From: Allosphingosinicella deserti
GTDB taxonomy: Bacteria; Pseudomonadota; Alphaproteobacteria; Sphingomonadales; Sphingomonadaceae
Length of the DNA: 64,000 nucleotides
Assembly: GCF_003012735.1 (NCBI RefSeq)
Contig: NZ_PXYI01000003.1
Location: forward strand, 186,001 to 250,000
Reading direction: 5' to 3'
This document shows, one piece after another, positions 23,859-33,040 of the stretch. The position numbers and the translations under genes are program-made. Below the pieces are notes generated by a model. That model saw only the letters and a program-made list of their open reading frames with translations, was not told the DNA's origin and did not search any database. Numbering within the stretch: the stretch's first letter is position 1; each line of letters starts with the position of its first letter.

Positions 23859-24296
23859 CTATCGACCATGCGCCAGGTGGACGAGGGGATAAGGCCTGCC
23901 CTGGCCGTCGCGTGCCGAGCGGCCGATGCGGCGAAAGCCCATGCGCTCGTAGAAGATGATGGCTCGTCCGTTCTGCTCGTTCACATCCGTCGTCATGCCG
24001 GGATGGAGAGCAAGGCCATGCCGAACGAGCGCCGCACCGACGCCGGTCCCATGCACGGCAGGATCGACGAAGAGGGCATCCATGTGGCCGGTGTCCATCA
24101 GCATGAAGCCGATGGGGTGATCGCTGCCGTCCACGGCAAGCCATGACGAGGCCGACGGCAGGAAGCCTGACACCAATGCGTCGAGGGCGGCGCGATCTTC
24201 CGGCGTGAGGAAGTCGTGCGTGGAATCGACGGCGTTGCGCCAAATCTCAAGGATACGCTCCCCGTCGCTCGGCCGGGATTTTCTGATCGCGATCAT
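23859..24296 (-). CDS. yjaB: YjaB-like GNAT acetyltransferase
   Basis: 145 residues of the GNAT fold. It follows E. coli YjaB closely in order: IRKSRPSDGERILEIW, VDSTHDFLT, FMLMDTGHMDALFVDP, the acetyl-CoA loop VHGTGVGAALV (Q/R-x-x-G-x-G/A type), then TTDVNEQNGRAIIFYERMGF and GRPYPLVHL. The protein would transfer acetyl from acetyl-CoA to an amine; YjaB's physiological substrate is uncertain. It is a single gene, convergent with DUF2000. The ATG at 24296 lacks a strong SD. Confidence 0.85.
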   Translation of the reverse strand: MIAIRKSRPSDGERILEIWRNAVDSTHDFLTPEDRAALDALVSGFLPSASSWLAVDGSDHPIGFMLMDTGHMDALFVDPAVHGTGVGAALVRHGLALHPGMTTDVNEQNGRAIIFYERMGFRRIGRSARDGQGRPYPLVHLAHGR

Positions 24297-24567
24297 GGGC
24301 GGCCACTATCACCTGCTCGCGGCTGCTCGCAATCGAGCGCGCTCCCCGCGATGGGTCAAGGTCTCCAGACTTCAAAGGGTCTGAGATCGCGAGGCGGTGA
24401 GCGGTCGGGACAGAGCCGCTGCCGTCGGAACGGATCGGAAGCAGAGAGAGCTTACGGGTCGAAGCGCTGCGCGAAAGCCGATATTCGACAACATCGCGGC
24501 CGAAGCACGACCAGGGTGCAAAGCAGCCTTTCCCGAACACTCCTCGCCGTATACGCAAGGTCAGACC

Positions 24568-24954
24568 ATGAACCCTGACCAGCCCTGGATGTGGACTGCT
24601 TACGCGCGCGCGCTCGAAATCCTTGAGGGTCGGGCGAGCGGCCATGCTCTGGCGATTATCCGCAAGCTCGCGCGCAGAGGCTTCGCGCCGGCCTTGAACG
24701 TGCTCAGCGACTACGTGCCCAAGGCAGTAGCCATCCGCCTGCTCAGAAGCGCCGCACGTCGAGGCCACGCGGCGTCCGCGTACAATCTGGCGATCACCTA
24801 TCTGAACGGCGGCGACATGGGCCGGTACAGAGCAGCCCTGGCGCGCGCTGCCAAACTCGATCCTGACGCTCGCGAGGAGTTGCGCAGCTTCAAGACCCGT
24901 TTCCCCCACGAGGTGATGCGAAGCCATCGCCGGCTGGAACCTGATCGAGATTGA
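24568..24954 (+). CDS. Small SEL1/TPR-like protein
   Basis: 128 residues from ATG 24568; AAGG stands 7 nt upstream, and the open frame further upstream is not protein-like. Repeating helical pairs are visible: GHALAIIRKLARRGFAPALNVL, AIRLLRSAARRGHAASAYNLAITYLNGGD and YRAALARAAKLDPDA. The middle one has the A..G...A.y.La..Y..G pattern of SEL1 repeats. It probably mediates protein contacts; there is no signal peptide. Function unknown. Confidence 0.65.
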   Translation: MNPDQPWMWTAYARALEILEGRASGHALAIIRKLARRGFAPALNVLSDYVPKAVAIRLLRSAARRGHAASAYNLAITYLNGGDMGRYRAALARAAKLDPDAREELRSFKTRFPHEVMRSHRRLEPDRD

Positions 24955-25174
24955 TCTCGCCGGTGGTCGGAGCACGTGACAGCGAGGGCTCGGCCCGCCG
25001 CAGCCAAACGGATTATCGGCTAGACTTGGCGTATGCCGCCGCCCCCGCAGACCGCCGCGCCGAAGCCGACTTTGGTGGTCGGGTCAGGCGATCGCAGCCC
25101 GGAACACATGGGAGTATGGAAAAACTGCGTTCAGCGGGCACTTTCCGCTCGTTTGTGAGGCTGAACCTGCGGAG

Positions 25175-26194
25175 CTACTGCCTCGGCGTCGAAGCACGAA
25201 GATCGAGCGCCGCGTAGGCTGACACCCAGTCGGGTGGCTCCTTCTCGAGGCTTCCATCCACTTTGATCCCACGCTCTCGGGCCCATCGGTAGGCCCACAT
25301 GGGTCCGAACCGCGTCGCGACGGCCGGAGAGCGCTGATAGGCCGGATCCGACTGCGCCTCCGCAAGCGAGACGAACCGGTACTCCAGCTCTTCGAAGATT
25401 TCGAGAATGCGATCGTTCACGGCCGCGTTGAGGCTGTTCAGGTGCAGCACGATGATGTCCGGAGGACGATAGCCCGAAATTCTTTCGTTGAGCGCGCTGT
25501 AATATTGGATTTGCTGCCTCGTGTGATCGAGATAGGCTTGCTCGATCCGCCGGCGCATCGGCCGATCCTTCTCTGCACAGGCACGCTCGTAAGCCTTGTT
25601 GAAGAGAAAGTCCGAGGTGTCGATCGTCGAGGCGGCCATCCGGTAGCCATGGCCCGCCAGGAGCTGCTCGATGGCGACCCGCTTCTCCTCGGTATCGCCG
25701 ACATGGTTGTAAGGGAAACGGAAGAAGCGAAGTGACCGGCCTTCGGCCTGTGCGAGCGCCTTGCTGGCCCGCTGACCTTGCACGACTTCCTGTTCGATCT
25801 CGCCGAGAGAAAGATTGTTGCTGTCGGCGTGGGAAAAGCTGTGGTTCGCCAACTCGAATTCACCCCGGTTCCAGTCTCGGAGGATGGTAAGTCCATGCTC
25901 TCCGAAATCGCGAAGCTTGATCTCGTTGACGAAGCCGGTCGCAGGGGCGTGCCTACTCAGCAACGATCGCTGGATTTGTCTGCTCGCATGCAGAGCTTTC
26001 TTGCCAGCGACGCGCGGTTCTTCGTTGCTTGAAGAGACGAAGGGCAGGTCGTCATAGGTCAGAGCAACGGACCGGACGGACGTCCGAGCGGACACGGAGG
26101 GTGGGGCAGGTGTCTGCTCAGGCGGTGACTGGGCCGATGCCGGTGTCGCCTGCAGCGCGGCGCACATGCCGGCGACCAACTTCCAGACATCCAT
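25175..26194 (-). CDS. Secreted polysaccharide deacetylase (NodB/CE4)
   Basis: 339 residues from ATG 26194, 6 nt after GGGGAGGGG. A signal peptide ends at ATPASA-QS (about 21). CE4 motifs are in order: TYDDLP (46-51, metal/catalytic Asp), NHSFSH (117-122, Zn-binding His-x3-His) and RFFRFPYN (156-163), followed by IIVLHLNS near the end. A long helical insert separates motifs 3 and 5 (YERACAEKDRPMRRRIEQAYLDHTRQQIQYYSAL). This enzyme class removes N-acetyl groups from peptidoglycan, chitin or exopolysaccharide in the periplasm. It appears monocistronic. Confidence 0.9.
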   Translation of the reverse strand: MDVWKLVAGMCAALQATPASAQSPPEQTPAPPSVSARTSVRSVALTYDDLPFVSSSNEEPRVAGKKALHASRQIQRSLLSRHAPATGFVNEIKLRDFGEHGLTILRDWNRGEFELANHSFSHADSNNLSLGEIEQEVVQGQRASKALAQAEGRSLRFFRFPYNHVGDTEEKRVAIEQLLAGHGYRMAASTIDTSDFLFNKAYERACAEKDRPMRRRIEQAYLDHTRQQIQYYSALNERISGYRPPDIIVLHLNSLNAAVNDRILEIFEELEYRFVSLAEAQSDPAYQRSPAVATRFGPMWAYRWARERGIKVDGSLEKEPPDWVSAYAALDLRASTPRQ

Positions 26195-26388
26195 ATTCAA
26201 CCCCTCCCCAGGTGCCTTGCATGCTGACCGCCGGGGAGCCCTTCGTGTAGCTCTCGATCACCAAAATGCGGTCACGTGTTGCTCGCGCGCGACCGCTGCC
26301 GAACCCTGCGAGCTGATCGGCGAGATCGTGCTCGCTTGTCGACGGCTCGAAAGTCGGTGGGGGGAGCGACAGGGCTGTCGCCCAGCCG

Positions 26389-26865
26389 TCATGGGGCTGC
26401 GCTTCGAACCCCGGAGAGGATCGCCCTGGTGGCGATGCACAAGTTGGCCGCGAACGCCGTTCCGGGTGCGATCTGGTATGTGGATGCGCCGTTCCGCCGC
26501 AATTCATCCCGCCTCAATGCTATTGTTCTAAGGCCGCTGGCGAAGCCGCCGAGTTCGTACCAGATTACCCAGTATCGCCCGGCTTGATAGGCGCGGAGAA
26601 AACGCCGGCTTGGAACACGGCCGTCGACCACGTCGATGCTGTTGAACGGACCGCCTGCGTCGGACATCGGTGTCGAGTCCTTGAAGAACCGATTCAGCTC
26701 GGTGGACACCTCGACCGGTACTTGCATGAGCGAATGGACGACAATGTCCTCGCTGAGCGGGCAAGGTGGAAATACAGGCGTGTCCGGCAGGTTGCGCTCT
26801 TTCCAAGTCTCGGGAGGCAATGGTTCAGCTTGAAGCAGCGCGCCAGTCATGATGATCGCGATCAT
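26389..26865 (-). CDS. Hypothetical secreted protein
   Basis: 158 residues. The short hydrophobic N-terminus MIAIIMTGALLQA may be a signal sequence. AAGGAAGG stands 6 nt before ATG 26865. The middle reads VVHSLMQVPVEVSTELNRFF and GRYWVIWYELGGFASGLRTI, a mixed alpha/beta domain with two or three Cys. No family recognised. It lies 195 bp upstream of the deacetylase in the same direction and could be co-transcribed with it. Confidence 0.65.
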   Translation of the reverse strand: MIAIIMTGALLQAEPLPPETWKERNLPDTPVFPPCPLSEDIVVHSLMQVPVEVSTELNRFFKDSTPMSDAGGPFNSIDVVDGRVPSRRFLRAYQAGRYWVIWYELGGFASGLRTIALRRDELRRNGASTYQIAPGTAFAANLCIATRAILSGVRSAAP

Positions 26866-27128
26866 TCTAACCTTCCTTGTGCTGCCCAGCCGATGTCCGT
26901 GGGGCTACCATGATCATGAGCAAGGCTGGAGCGACTTCATTCCGTTGGGATCCTGACAACAGGGGAAGGTGCATCCCAGTGGAACTGGAGGGAGGCGCTC
27001 GGAAACATCGGGAGGATCTTCGACCGCCGCCTTAACTGCGCCAGGAAGGGAGGCTCTACGAGAGGCCCGCAAGTTAACGCAATGAGAGGCTTCATGCGTC
27101 CATAACGGTCCACCAGGGAGGCAAGCGC

Positions 27129-29001
27129 ATGCGATATCGGTTCACCGCTGCACTCGTCTCGTCGAGTCGCTGGGCCGCTGTCATAGCCGCCTTCGCCGGA
27201 ACCGCTTCGGCTACAATGGCGCAGCCGGCCCCGCACTTGAGTGCCGGCTCCAAGCTCGACGTTACCGCCAGTGCCGAGCAACAACCTGGCGATGGCGTCG
27301 CCGGGCTGACCGCCCCCGGACGCTGTCTTTCGCGGAGCACTATGAACGGCGCTCGTATCGTTGCTTTGGGTGTCCATGACGGCGGCATTCCCACGCAGTT
27401 CGCGATGGCTGGCGAAGACTCGGTGGTGGGCCTGACGGGCGTGTTCGCCGATGTCACCGGTCCGCCCCTCATCCTGATCCTGTCGAGCCTGGACCCGACC
27501 ATCTGGGATTTCGCGCATGTCCCCCGGCATCGGCTGCGCGCTGTCATCACCTATGGCGCCCCCCAAGCCCTTGCGCATCTTTCCCCCGACGTCGAGGTGC
27601 GCTTCGTCGAGCGCCCCCGTTCCGGGGCGGATGATCGTACGGCAGAAGGAGCATGCTTGCGGCGTCCCTGGCTCGACCTACGAGCCCGGCTACGCACGCG
27701 AGCTGCTCGCTGCCGGGGTCACCCGCGCGCTCGGGCGCGGCATCGAGGTCTTCAGGGGTGGCGGGAACCCCACTGGCCTCCACGCAGACGGCGGCACTCC
27801 GGGCCAAGTCAATCTGGACCGTATTGTCCCCACGATGCTCCGCTCCACCCGGCAGATCTCGCGCGACCCGCTACCGCCAGAGCACGAAGGCCTTCAGGTG
27901 CTGCTCCGCACCGGCGCAATTCGCATTGCCAGACCCGAGGAGCTGGACGCGTGGAGCGCGGCGGCAACGAGGGCGAGCCCCGTCGGCATTCTGCAGCGCA
28001 CGCGCCTGGAATCAAGGTTCGCTTATGTGCTCTCGCGTCCTACGCCACTCCCGAGAGAGTCGATCGCCTTGTTCATCGTTCCGGCGGATGTGCCGATGCC
28101 GGTGGACCCCACGCGGCGAAGCACTTTCTTGCTCATGGCAGATGGGTCCTGCCGGGGCTCGGATATCCAATGCCCTGACGCTCCGATCATTCTCAAGGCT
28201 CTCGAGGCTGGTTGGCAGACGCCGTTGACGGTGCTGATTGCGACGGCTCTTGTGGCCCTTGCAGCCGGTGCGACGGCAAAGCGAGCACGGTCGCTCCGGC
28301 CTGTCGTTGCGAGGGCGGTGCTGGCGCTGGCGCTGGCGCCGGCAATCGGCATCTTGGTGTTGCCGGAAAACCCGGTCGACGAGCTTTATGCGCAGGCCGC
28401 GACCCTGACGTGGATCGTGCTGGTGGGCCTTGGTTGGGCCAGCGGGCGCCGCCCGGACGGCGAAAATGGTGTTCCGAGCTTCTCCCGAATCGCGCTGATC
28501 GTCATATCCGCGAGCATCGCTGGGGCCGGGTTGCTCCTCTTCACAAAACATCATCGAGACTGGGAGCGCGCGCGCGCGCGGCGAGAAGAACAGGCGCTTC
28601 GCCTCCGCCGCCAGGAAAACGAGGCGCTTCGGTGCATTGCCGCTATTGCCAGGCGTGAGCCGGAGGCCGATGCCCAAGCCGACGTATCGCGCAACGACCC
28701 CACACCGATCGGCCTCACATACACTCCCCATCATGGGGAGACGATCACATCCTATAACGAGGCGTGCAAAGAGCCGGTGGGCGGCTCGTACAAGGCAACC
28801 GGCAAGTGGTTCCAGGATACCCAACGCGGGTACACCTTCTTCGCTCGCGCACCGAGCGAACCGGCATGCGAACGTGCGGGCGAGAATTATGTGCGACGCT
28901 ACAATCGGACAATGGCAGCGCTGGCGCGGGCTCCGGTGGACCGGTTCTGCCGGCGTGCAGGCGCGGGCGGCATCGAGGCAAGGCCAACGAAGACCCCTTG
29001 A
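27129..29001 (+). pseudogene. Membrane protein gene split by apparent 1-nt frameshift
   Basis: Two frames belong to one gene. The first starts at ATG 27129 (GGGAGG 7 nt before) with a signal peptide ending near ATMA-QP, and is protein-like up to DVEVRFVERP at about 27624. The second continues as VPGRMIVRQKEHACGVPG down to 29001. Removing one C from the C run at 27620-27624 joins them into one protein of about 623 residues. The second part has four hydrophobic segments (ALVALAAGATA, AVLALALAPAIGILVL, LTWIVLVGLGWA and IALIVISASIAGAGLLLF), a charged coiled coil and a Cys-containing C-terminal domain. No family recognised. It is either a sequencing error or a real null allele. Confidence 0.65.
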
Positions 29002-29482
29002 GCAATCCGGCACGATAGCGAGGGCCCGGATAATCCGGAAGTACCACGCCCGAGTCCGTCATCAGACTGCCCTCAGGAACGAGACATCTGCGGCCTAAAG
29101 CGCATGAACCAACCGGCGGTGCATCGACCTGCGCAAACCCGTGGTAGGCCAGAAGAGGACGCGAAGCCGGCCAAGCGGCGAGTCCGTACCCTAGCTCGCA
29201 GGTTGTCGAACGGACCGGAGCGCCGCTTCGCCCGGTCTGGCGTGAGCCGTCGGCTGATGTCAGGCCGCACACTCGCCGGGCCTCCGAACCTCATCTCCGC
29301 GCCCGCGCAAAGAAGTGACCGCCGCGGTGGCGGCTGAGGTGTCTTTGGCAGTGGGCTCCGTTCCACAATTCCATCATCTATCGTTCCTCGCCCGACCAGG
29401 GTCCAACGTTCGCCCGGCGCAGGGATCCTCCCGCAGACGCAACGTCGATTGCAGATTATAACAGTGCTGTTATATTGGCTCC
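29002..29482. other. Intergenic region before MarR/S41 operon
   Basis: 481 bp. Two short frames on opposite strands (29073-29366) are Arg/Pro-rich and contain GPFDNLRARVR, which comes from a GTTGTCGAACGG-type intergenic repeat sequence, not from a gene. The last 35 bp hold the operator and promoter of the MarR gene. I see nothing else. Confidence 0.55.
29457..29474. promoter_or_regulatory. MarR operator palindrome over probable -10
   Basis: TATAACAG-TG-CTGTTATA, a perfect 8-bp inverted repeat in an AT-rich island, ending 8 bp before ATG 29483. TTGCAG (29449-29454) and TATATT (29471-29476) could form the -35/-10 pair with a 16-bp spacer. The palindrome would then cover the -10, and the mRNA would start at or near the ATG (leaderless). 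Self-repression by the MarR protein is inferred. Confidence 0.7.
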
Positions 29483-29953
29483 ATGTTGCAATCCATGACC
29501 CTCGGAACCTCCCTCCGTCACCTTCTCGGACTGCTCGATGGTGACGTCCAGCGCGCCTACGAGGCTGCGGGCCTGGACTATCGCCCGCGGTTCACGCCCG
29601 TGGTCCGCGCACTCGTCGGCCTGGGGCCGCAATCCATCCGCGCGATTGCCGTTCATTCGGGGCTGACCCACTCAGCCGTCAGCCAGACGGTCGCGGCGAT
29701 GGCGAAGGCGGGCCTCGTGACGTGCGCCGCCGGGCGGGACGAGCGCGAGCGCATCGTGACGGCCGCGCCCAGGCTGATCGGGATGGTGCCGGTTCTCGAG
29801 CGGATCTGGGCAGCGACGAACGCCGCAGCTGCGGATCTTGACGGCGAACTGGCATACCCATTGTCGGGCATCGTCGCCGAGGCCATCGCCGCATTGGAAG
29901 CGACGCCGTTCGGGGAACGGTTGGCGAAGAAGCAGACGGGTGACGCATGTTGA
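29483..29953 (+). CDS. MarR-family transcriptional regulator
   Basis: 156 residues from ATG 29483; the ATG at 29495 is also possible, and neither has an SD. Winged helix: IRAIAVHSGLTHSAVSQTVAAMAKAGLVTCAAGRDERERIV, a classic MarR recognition helix plus wing. The N-terminus (LRHLLGLLDGDVQRAYEAAGLDYRPRFTPVVRAL) and the C-terminal helices make the dimer. It overlaps the start of the S41 peptidase by 7 nt and has a perfect palindrome directly upstream. It therefore very probably represses its own two-gene operon. Confidence 0.9.
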   Translation: MLQSMTLGTSLRHLLGLLDGDVQRAYEAAGLDYRPRFTPVVRALVGLGPQSIRAIAVHSGLTHSAVSQTVAAMAKAGLVTCAAGRDERERIVTAAPRLIGMVPVLERIWAATNAAAADLDGELAYPLSGIVAEAIAALEATPFGERLAKKQTGDAC

Positions 29954-30897
29954 GGCTCGTACTGGCCGCGCTGACGATGATTGCGGTACCGGCCCTTCAA
30001 GCCGCTCCACGCCCGGAGGCAAGCGAACGCAGGGCCGTCCTGGACAGCGTCGCCGATCTCGTTCGCGCGCGCTACGTTCAAGCCGACCGGGCCGAGCGCA
30101 TCGCGACCACCCTCCGCGCGGATGCCCAAAGCGACCGCTTCGCCGACGCCGCCACCCCGGAAGATTTCGCGGCCAGGGTCACCGCGCGGCTCCGCATGAT
30201 CAGCGGCGATGGGCATTTCGCGCTGGAGCGGCGAGGCGCCGCCCCGGACGGCGGCGAAGACCGGGCCGAGATGGAGCGCTGGTATGGTGCGCACGTCAAC
30301 CATGGCTTCGAGCGGGTGGAGCGGCTGAAAGGAGGCATCGGCTATCTCGACCTTCGCGTATTCGCCCCCGTCGAGATGGGCGGCGATCTCGCGGCAGCGG
30401 CGATGACGCTGCTCGCACAATCGCCTGCGTTGATCATCGACCTGCGCCGGAATGGCGGTGGCATGGACGACATGACGCGCCTGCTCGCCGCCTATCTGCT
30501 CGACGACGTCCGCGAGATGAGCGGCAAATATGATCGTCCTTCCGGCCGGACAACGCGATATTTCACGCCGGCCAGGGTCGAAGGACGACGCTTCGGCGGC
30601 TCCAAACCCGTCTATATCCTGGTCTCGCAGCGGACCTTCTCGGCGGCCGAGGCCTTTGCCTACGACCTGCAGGCGATGAAGCGCGTTATCGTGGTTGGCG
30701 AGCGCACCGGGGGAGGCGCGCACCCGTTCGAATATCGGTCGGCCGGTCACGGCTACATGCTCTCCTTGCCCGAGGGGCGTTCCGTGAACCCGATCACCGG
30801 CACCGATTGGGAAGGCACCGGGATCAAGCCCGACGTCGAAGTTCACCCTGACCAGGCTCTGGAGACGGCCCTGTCGCTCGCCCAGGCGCGGATGTGA
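29947..30897 (+). CDS. S41-family (IRBP-type) secreted peptidase
   Basis: 316 residues with a signal peptide ending ALQAA-PR (about 20). The fold is that of tail-specific/IRBP proteases: GGIGYLDLRVF (129-139), ALIIDLRRNGGGMDDM (161-176), the catalytic region SQRTFSAAEAFAYDLQAMKR with Ser232, and VVGERTGGGAHPFEY. There is no PDZ domain, which fits the IRBP-like branch. It acts in the periplasm or outside; the substrate is unknown. It is translationally coupled to the MarR regulator, so expression is probably induced by a MarR ligand, which is unusual for this peptidase class. Confidence 0.9.
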   Translation: MLRLVLAALTMIAVPALQAAPRPEASERRAVLDSVADLVRARYVQADRAERIATTLRADAQSDRFADAATPEDFAARVTARLRMISGDGHFALERRGAAPDGGEDRAEMERWYGAHVNHGFERVERLKGGIGYLDLRVFAPVEMGGDLAAAAMTLLAQSPALIIDLRRNGGGMDDMTRLLAAYLLDDVREMSGKYDRPSGRTTRYFTPARVEGRRFGGSKPVYILVSQRTFSAAEAFAYDLQAMKRVIVVGERTGGGAHPFEYRSAGHGYMLSLPEGRSVNPITGTDWEGTGIKPDVEVHPDQALETALSLAQARM

Positions 30898-31068
30898 GCT
30901 TTGCGCCCCGAGTTGGCTGCCGCTTCCGGCTAGGGTGGGCCCGGTCCACCGCCCGGCTATGGTGCACGTGCGCGCTCTTGGTTCGGCTGCCGCCTCGCAT
31001 CGGTCGCGTTCGCCTTCTCGGCAGGGTTCGACTATCGTGTCCGCACCGGCAGGGCAGAAAGTGGATAG

Positions 31069-31752
31069 ATGACGAAGGCAAACCGCAATGCGACGCCGCG
31101 GCTCGACGAGCATCCGGGCGAGGGGGCCGTGCGCGGAACCCAGCGGATGGAGATCTTCGCGGACGCCGTGTTCGCGATCGCCTTCACCCTGCCGCTTCTG
31201 GAAATCAAGCTTCCGGAAGCCGGCCCGGGATTCGGCGCCGCTTTGCTCGATCTCTGGCCCTCGTACCTCGCCTACATTCTCTCGGTGCTGGTGATCGGCA
31301 TCTACTGGGCCCACCACCATTTTTCCGGGGCGATCTATCGGACGACGGGCCACCATTTCCTGCTCGCGACCTTGCTCTTCCTCTCGCTGATCGCCTTCAT
31401 CGCCTTTCCGACGCGCGCGTTCGCCGAGCGGCTGAGCGATCCGCAGACCCGCGAAACCGGCGCGATTTTCTATGTCTGCGCACTCGCGGCGCTTTCGGCC
31501 ACGTGGCTGCTCAAGTGGAAAACCGGGTGCAAGACGAACGACGTCGATGATCGCCTGGATGCGAATTATGTCCGTCGCCTGACTCGCAAATATGAAGTGA
31601 CCACCGGCCTGCTGCTTCTCGCCGCGGCGATCGCATTCCTGCGGTGGGAAGCCGGGCTCGCGCTCGCCGCGGTGGTGACGCTCGCGAACCTGCGTGCGCC
31701 CGAGACCCCGCGCTATATCGAGGAGGCGCCGGCGATCGAGGGCGACACCTGA
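31069..31752 (+). CDS. TMEM175/DUF1211 family channel-like protein
   Basis: 227 residues. It has the family signature R-x3-F-(S/A)-D in RMEIFADAVFAIAFTLPLLEI (26-46), the first transmembrane helix that lines the pore in TMEM175 potassium channels. Further hydrophobic segments lie at about 60-82, 95-118, 130-148, 183-200 and 202-214. The usual bacterial form has six helices per subunit and forms tetramers. The HHHFSGAIYRTTGHH loop is His-rich. Probably a K+-conducting or related cation channel. The ATG is preceded by GTGGATAG; a single gene. Confidence 0.88.
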   Translation: MTKANRNATPRLDEHPGEGAVRGTQRMEIFADAVFAIAFTLPLLEIKLPEAGPGFGAALLDLWPSYLAYILSVLVIGIYWAHHHFSGAIYRTTGHHFLLATLLFLSLIAFIAFPTRAFAERLSDPQTRETGAIFYVCALAALSATWLLKWKTGCKTNDVDDRLDANYVRRLTRKYEVTTGLLLLAAAIAFLRWEAGLALAAVVTLANLRAPETPRYIEEAPAIEGDT

Positions 31753-31767
31753 CCGCCGGTTTCGCCG

Positions 31768-32151
31768 CTACTCCTTGGTCTCGATCGGCAAAGGCGATGG
31801 TTCCCGCAGCGCCTCGATCTCCCGGGCGGTGCGCTCTGCCGGATCGGTTGCGATGACTTCCAGGGTCGCGACGCGCTCCTGGAGCCTGGTCACGAGATTG
31901 CGCAAACGCTCATTCTCTTCGTCGATCGACTTGACGGTCTTGACCGGCCGGGCCTGGGTGTCGACGAAGAACTCGGCGTAGCCGCACTGGACGCAGCGGC
32001 GCGCGCTCAGTTCGGCAGGCTTGGCGCCGAAGCCCATCACGGACTTCCAGAAGCCCGGTTCGCCGTCCATCCACTTCACGCGGCCTCCGGTATCGGGAAG
32101 GTACAGGAAGCCTTCCGACATCTGGCCCCGGCATTTCACGCAATCGGCCAT
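31768..32151 (-). CDS. Zinc-ribbon protein with C-terminal coiled coil
   Basis: 127 residues. Cys pairs CVKC (4-7) and CVQC (53-56) flank a beta-rich segment (GFLYLPDTGGRVKWMDGEPGFW), forming a PF20097-like zinc ribbon. Residues about 75-110 (SIDEENERLRNLVTRLQERVATLE) are a strong coiled coil. It is probably an adaptor rather than an enzyme; function unknown. It is convergent with the TMEM175 gene, 15 bp apart. Confidence 0.8.
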   Translation of the reverse strand: MADCVKCRGQMSEGFLYLPDTGGRVKWMDGEPGFWKSVMGFGAKPAELSARRCVQCGYAEFFVDTQARPVKTVKSIDEENERLRNLVTRLQERVATLEVIATDPAERTAREIEALREPSPLPIETKE

Positions 32152-32322
32152 GTTCGTCCTTTCGGCAAGCGGTGCATTGCTTACCTAATACACCCACGTA
32201 TGTCGTTCGCGCAAGCGGACGGACGGCGTGCAGAGGTGCTGCGGCGCGTCGGTGTTCTTCGGCGGGCGAATGCGGTCGCGATGCCGATCCGGCGCATGTC
32301 GAGAAAGTCAGTCGGCGTCGCG

Positions 32323-32964
32323 TTACCGGACCGTCGCACGCCCCTGCACCTGGCGTGCGAGCATGTCCAGGATCAGATCCCGCAGCTCGTGCTTGGCCTG
32401 CTCCGGACTGATTTCGTCACCCGCGGCGGCCTGCGACAGCGCCTCCGCCGCACCGAGAAAGGCATGCAGGCCCGCCACGCCGACGTCGCCGGACGGCGAT
32501 GCCGGCGCCAGCGCGGCGCGGAATTTTTCCATGAACGGAGCAGCGCGGTCGCGCCGGATCGTCTGAAGCTCGGGTGTGCCGGAAAGCGCCGCGACCAGGT
32601 CTCCGATCTCGCGGCCCTCGGTCAGGACGCAGTCCACATAGGCTCTGGCAAGGACCTCCGCCCGCGCCTCGGCGGTCGGTGCGCTTGCCGCGATCGCGCG
32701 ATCGATCTTCTCGTTCTGACGCTGGTCGAAGCCCAGATAGAGGGCCGCCAGCAGCCCGTTTCGATCCCCGAAATGGTCGTAGACGACCGGCTTGGTGACC
32801 CCGGCGCGTGCCGCCAGATAGCCCAGGGTAAGCGCACCCGTCCCCTCGGTACGAACGATCTCCCAGGCCACCGAGAGCAGCTGAACGGCGCGGTCCGACC
32901 GCGTGAGCCGCTGGCGCGGGTTCGGCGAGGCAGGCGGACCGGGGGGGGCGGTGTCTCTTGTCAA
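32323..32964 (-). CDS. TetR/AcrR-family regulator
   Basis: 213 residues from a TTG at 32964. The frame is open to 33054, but a start there would run through the operator and into the divergent gene. HTH: GTGALTLGYLAARAGVTKPVVYDHFGDRNGLLAALYLGFD, typical TetR. The C-terminal helices form the ligand domain and end ARQVQGRATVR. It is divergent from a quinone-reductase-type flavoprotein, a common arrangement in which the TetR protein responds to quinones or electrophiles. Start choice less certain than family. Confidence 0.88.
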   Translation of the reverse strand: MTRDTAPPGPPASPNPRQRLTRSDRAVQLLSVAWEIVRTEGTGALTLGYLAARAGVTKPVVYDHFGDRNGLLAALYLGFDQRQNEKIDRAIAASAPTAEARAEVLARAYVDCVLTEGREIGDLVAALSGTPELQTIRRDRAAPFMEKFRAALAPASPSGDVGVAGLHAFLGAAEALSQAAAGDEISPEQAKHELRDLILDMLARQVQGRATVR

Positions 32965-32971
32965 CTCTATA

Positions 32972-32997
32972 TACCAATGGTAGGTTACTGTTGGTAA
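32972..32997. promoter_or_regulatory. Two TetR operator-like palindromes
   Basis: TACCAATGGTA (32972-32982) is a perfect 11-bp palindrome. TTACTGTTGGTAA (32985-32997) has 4-bp inverted arms. Their centres are 14 bp apart, so both could be bound on one face by a TetR dimer pair. The outer arms TACCAA and TTGGTA also form a larger inverted repeat. They lie between the TetR start and the divergent reductase start. Confidence 0.65.
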
Positions 32998-33040
32998 GTC
33001 TAGGGCCGGAGGTTCGGCTCGGCAAGTCGTGGAGGCCAAC

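Noticed and set aside
29073-29366. Short frames with GPFDNLRARVR
   Set aside because: The peptide derives from an intergenic repeat sequence and not from a gene.
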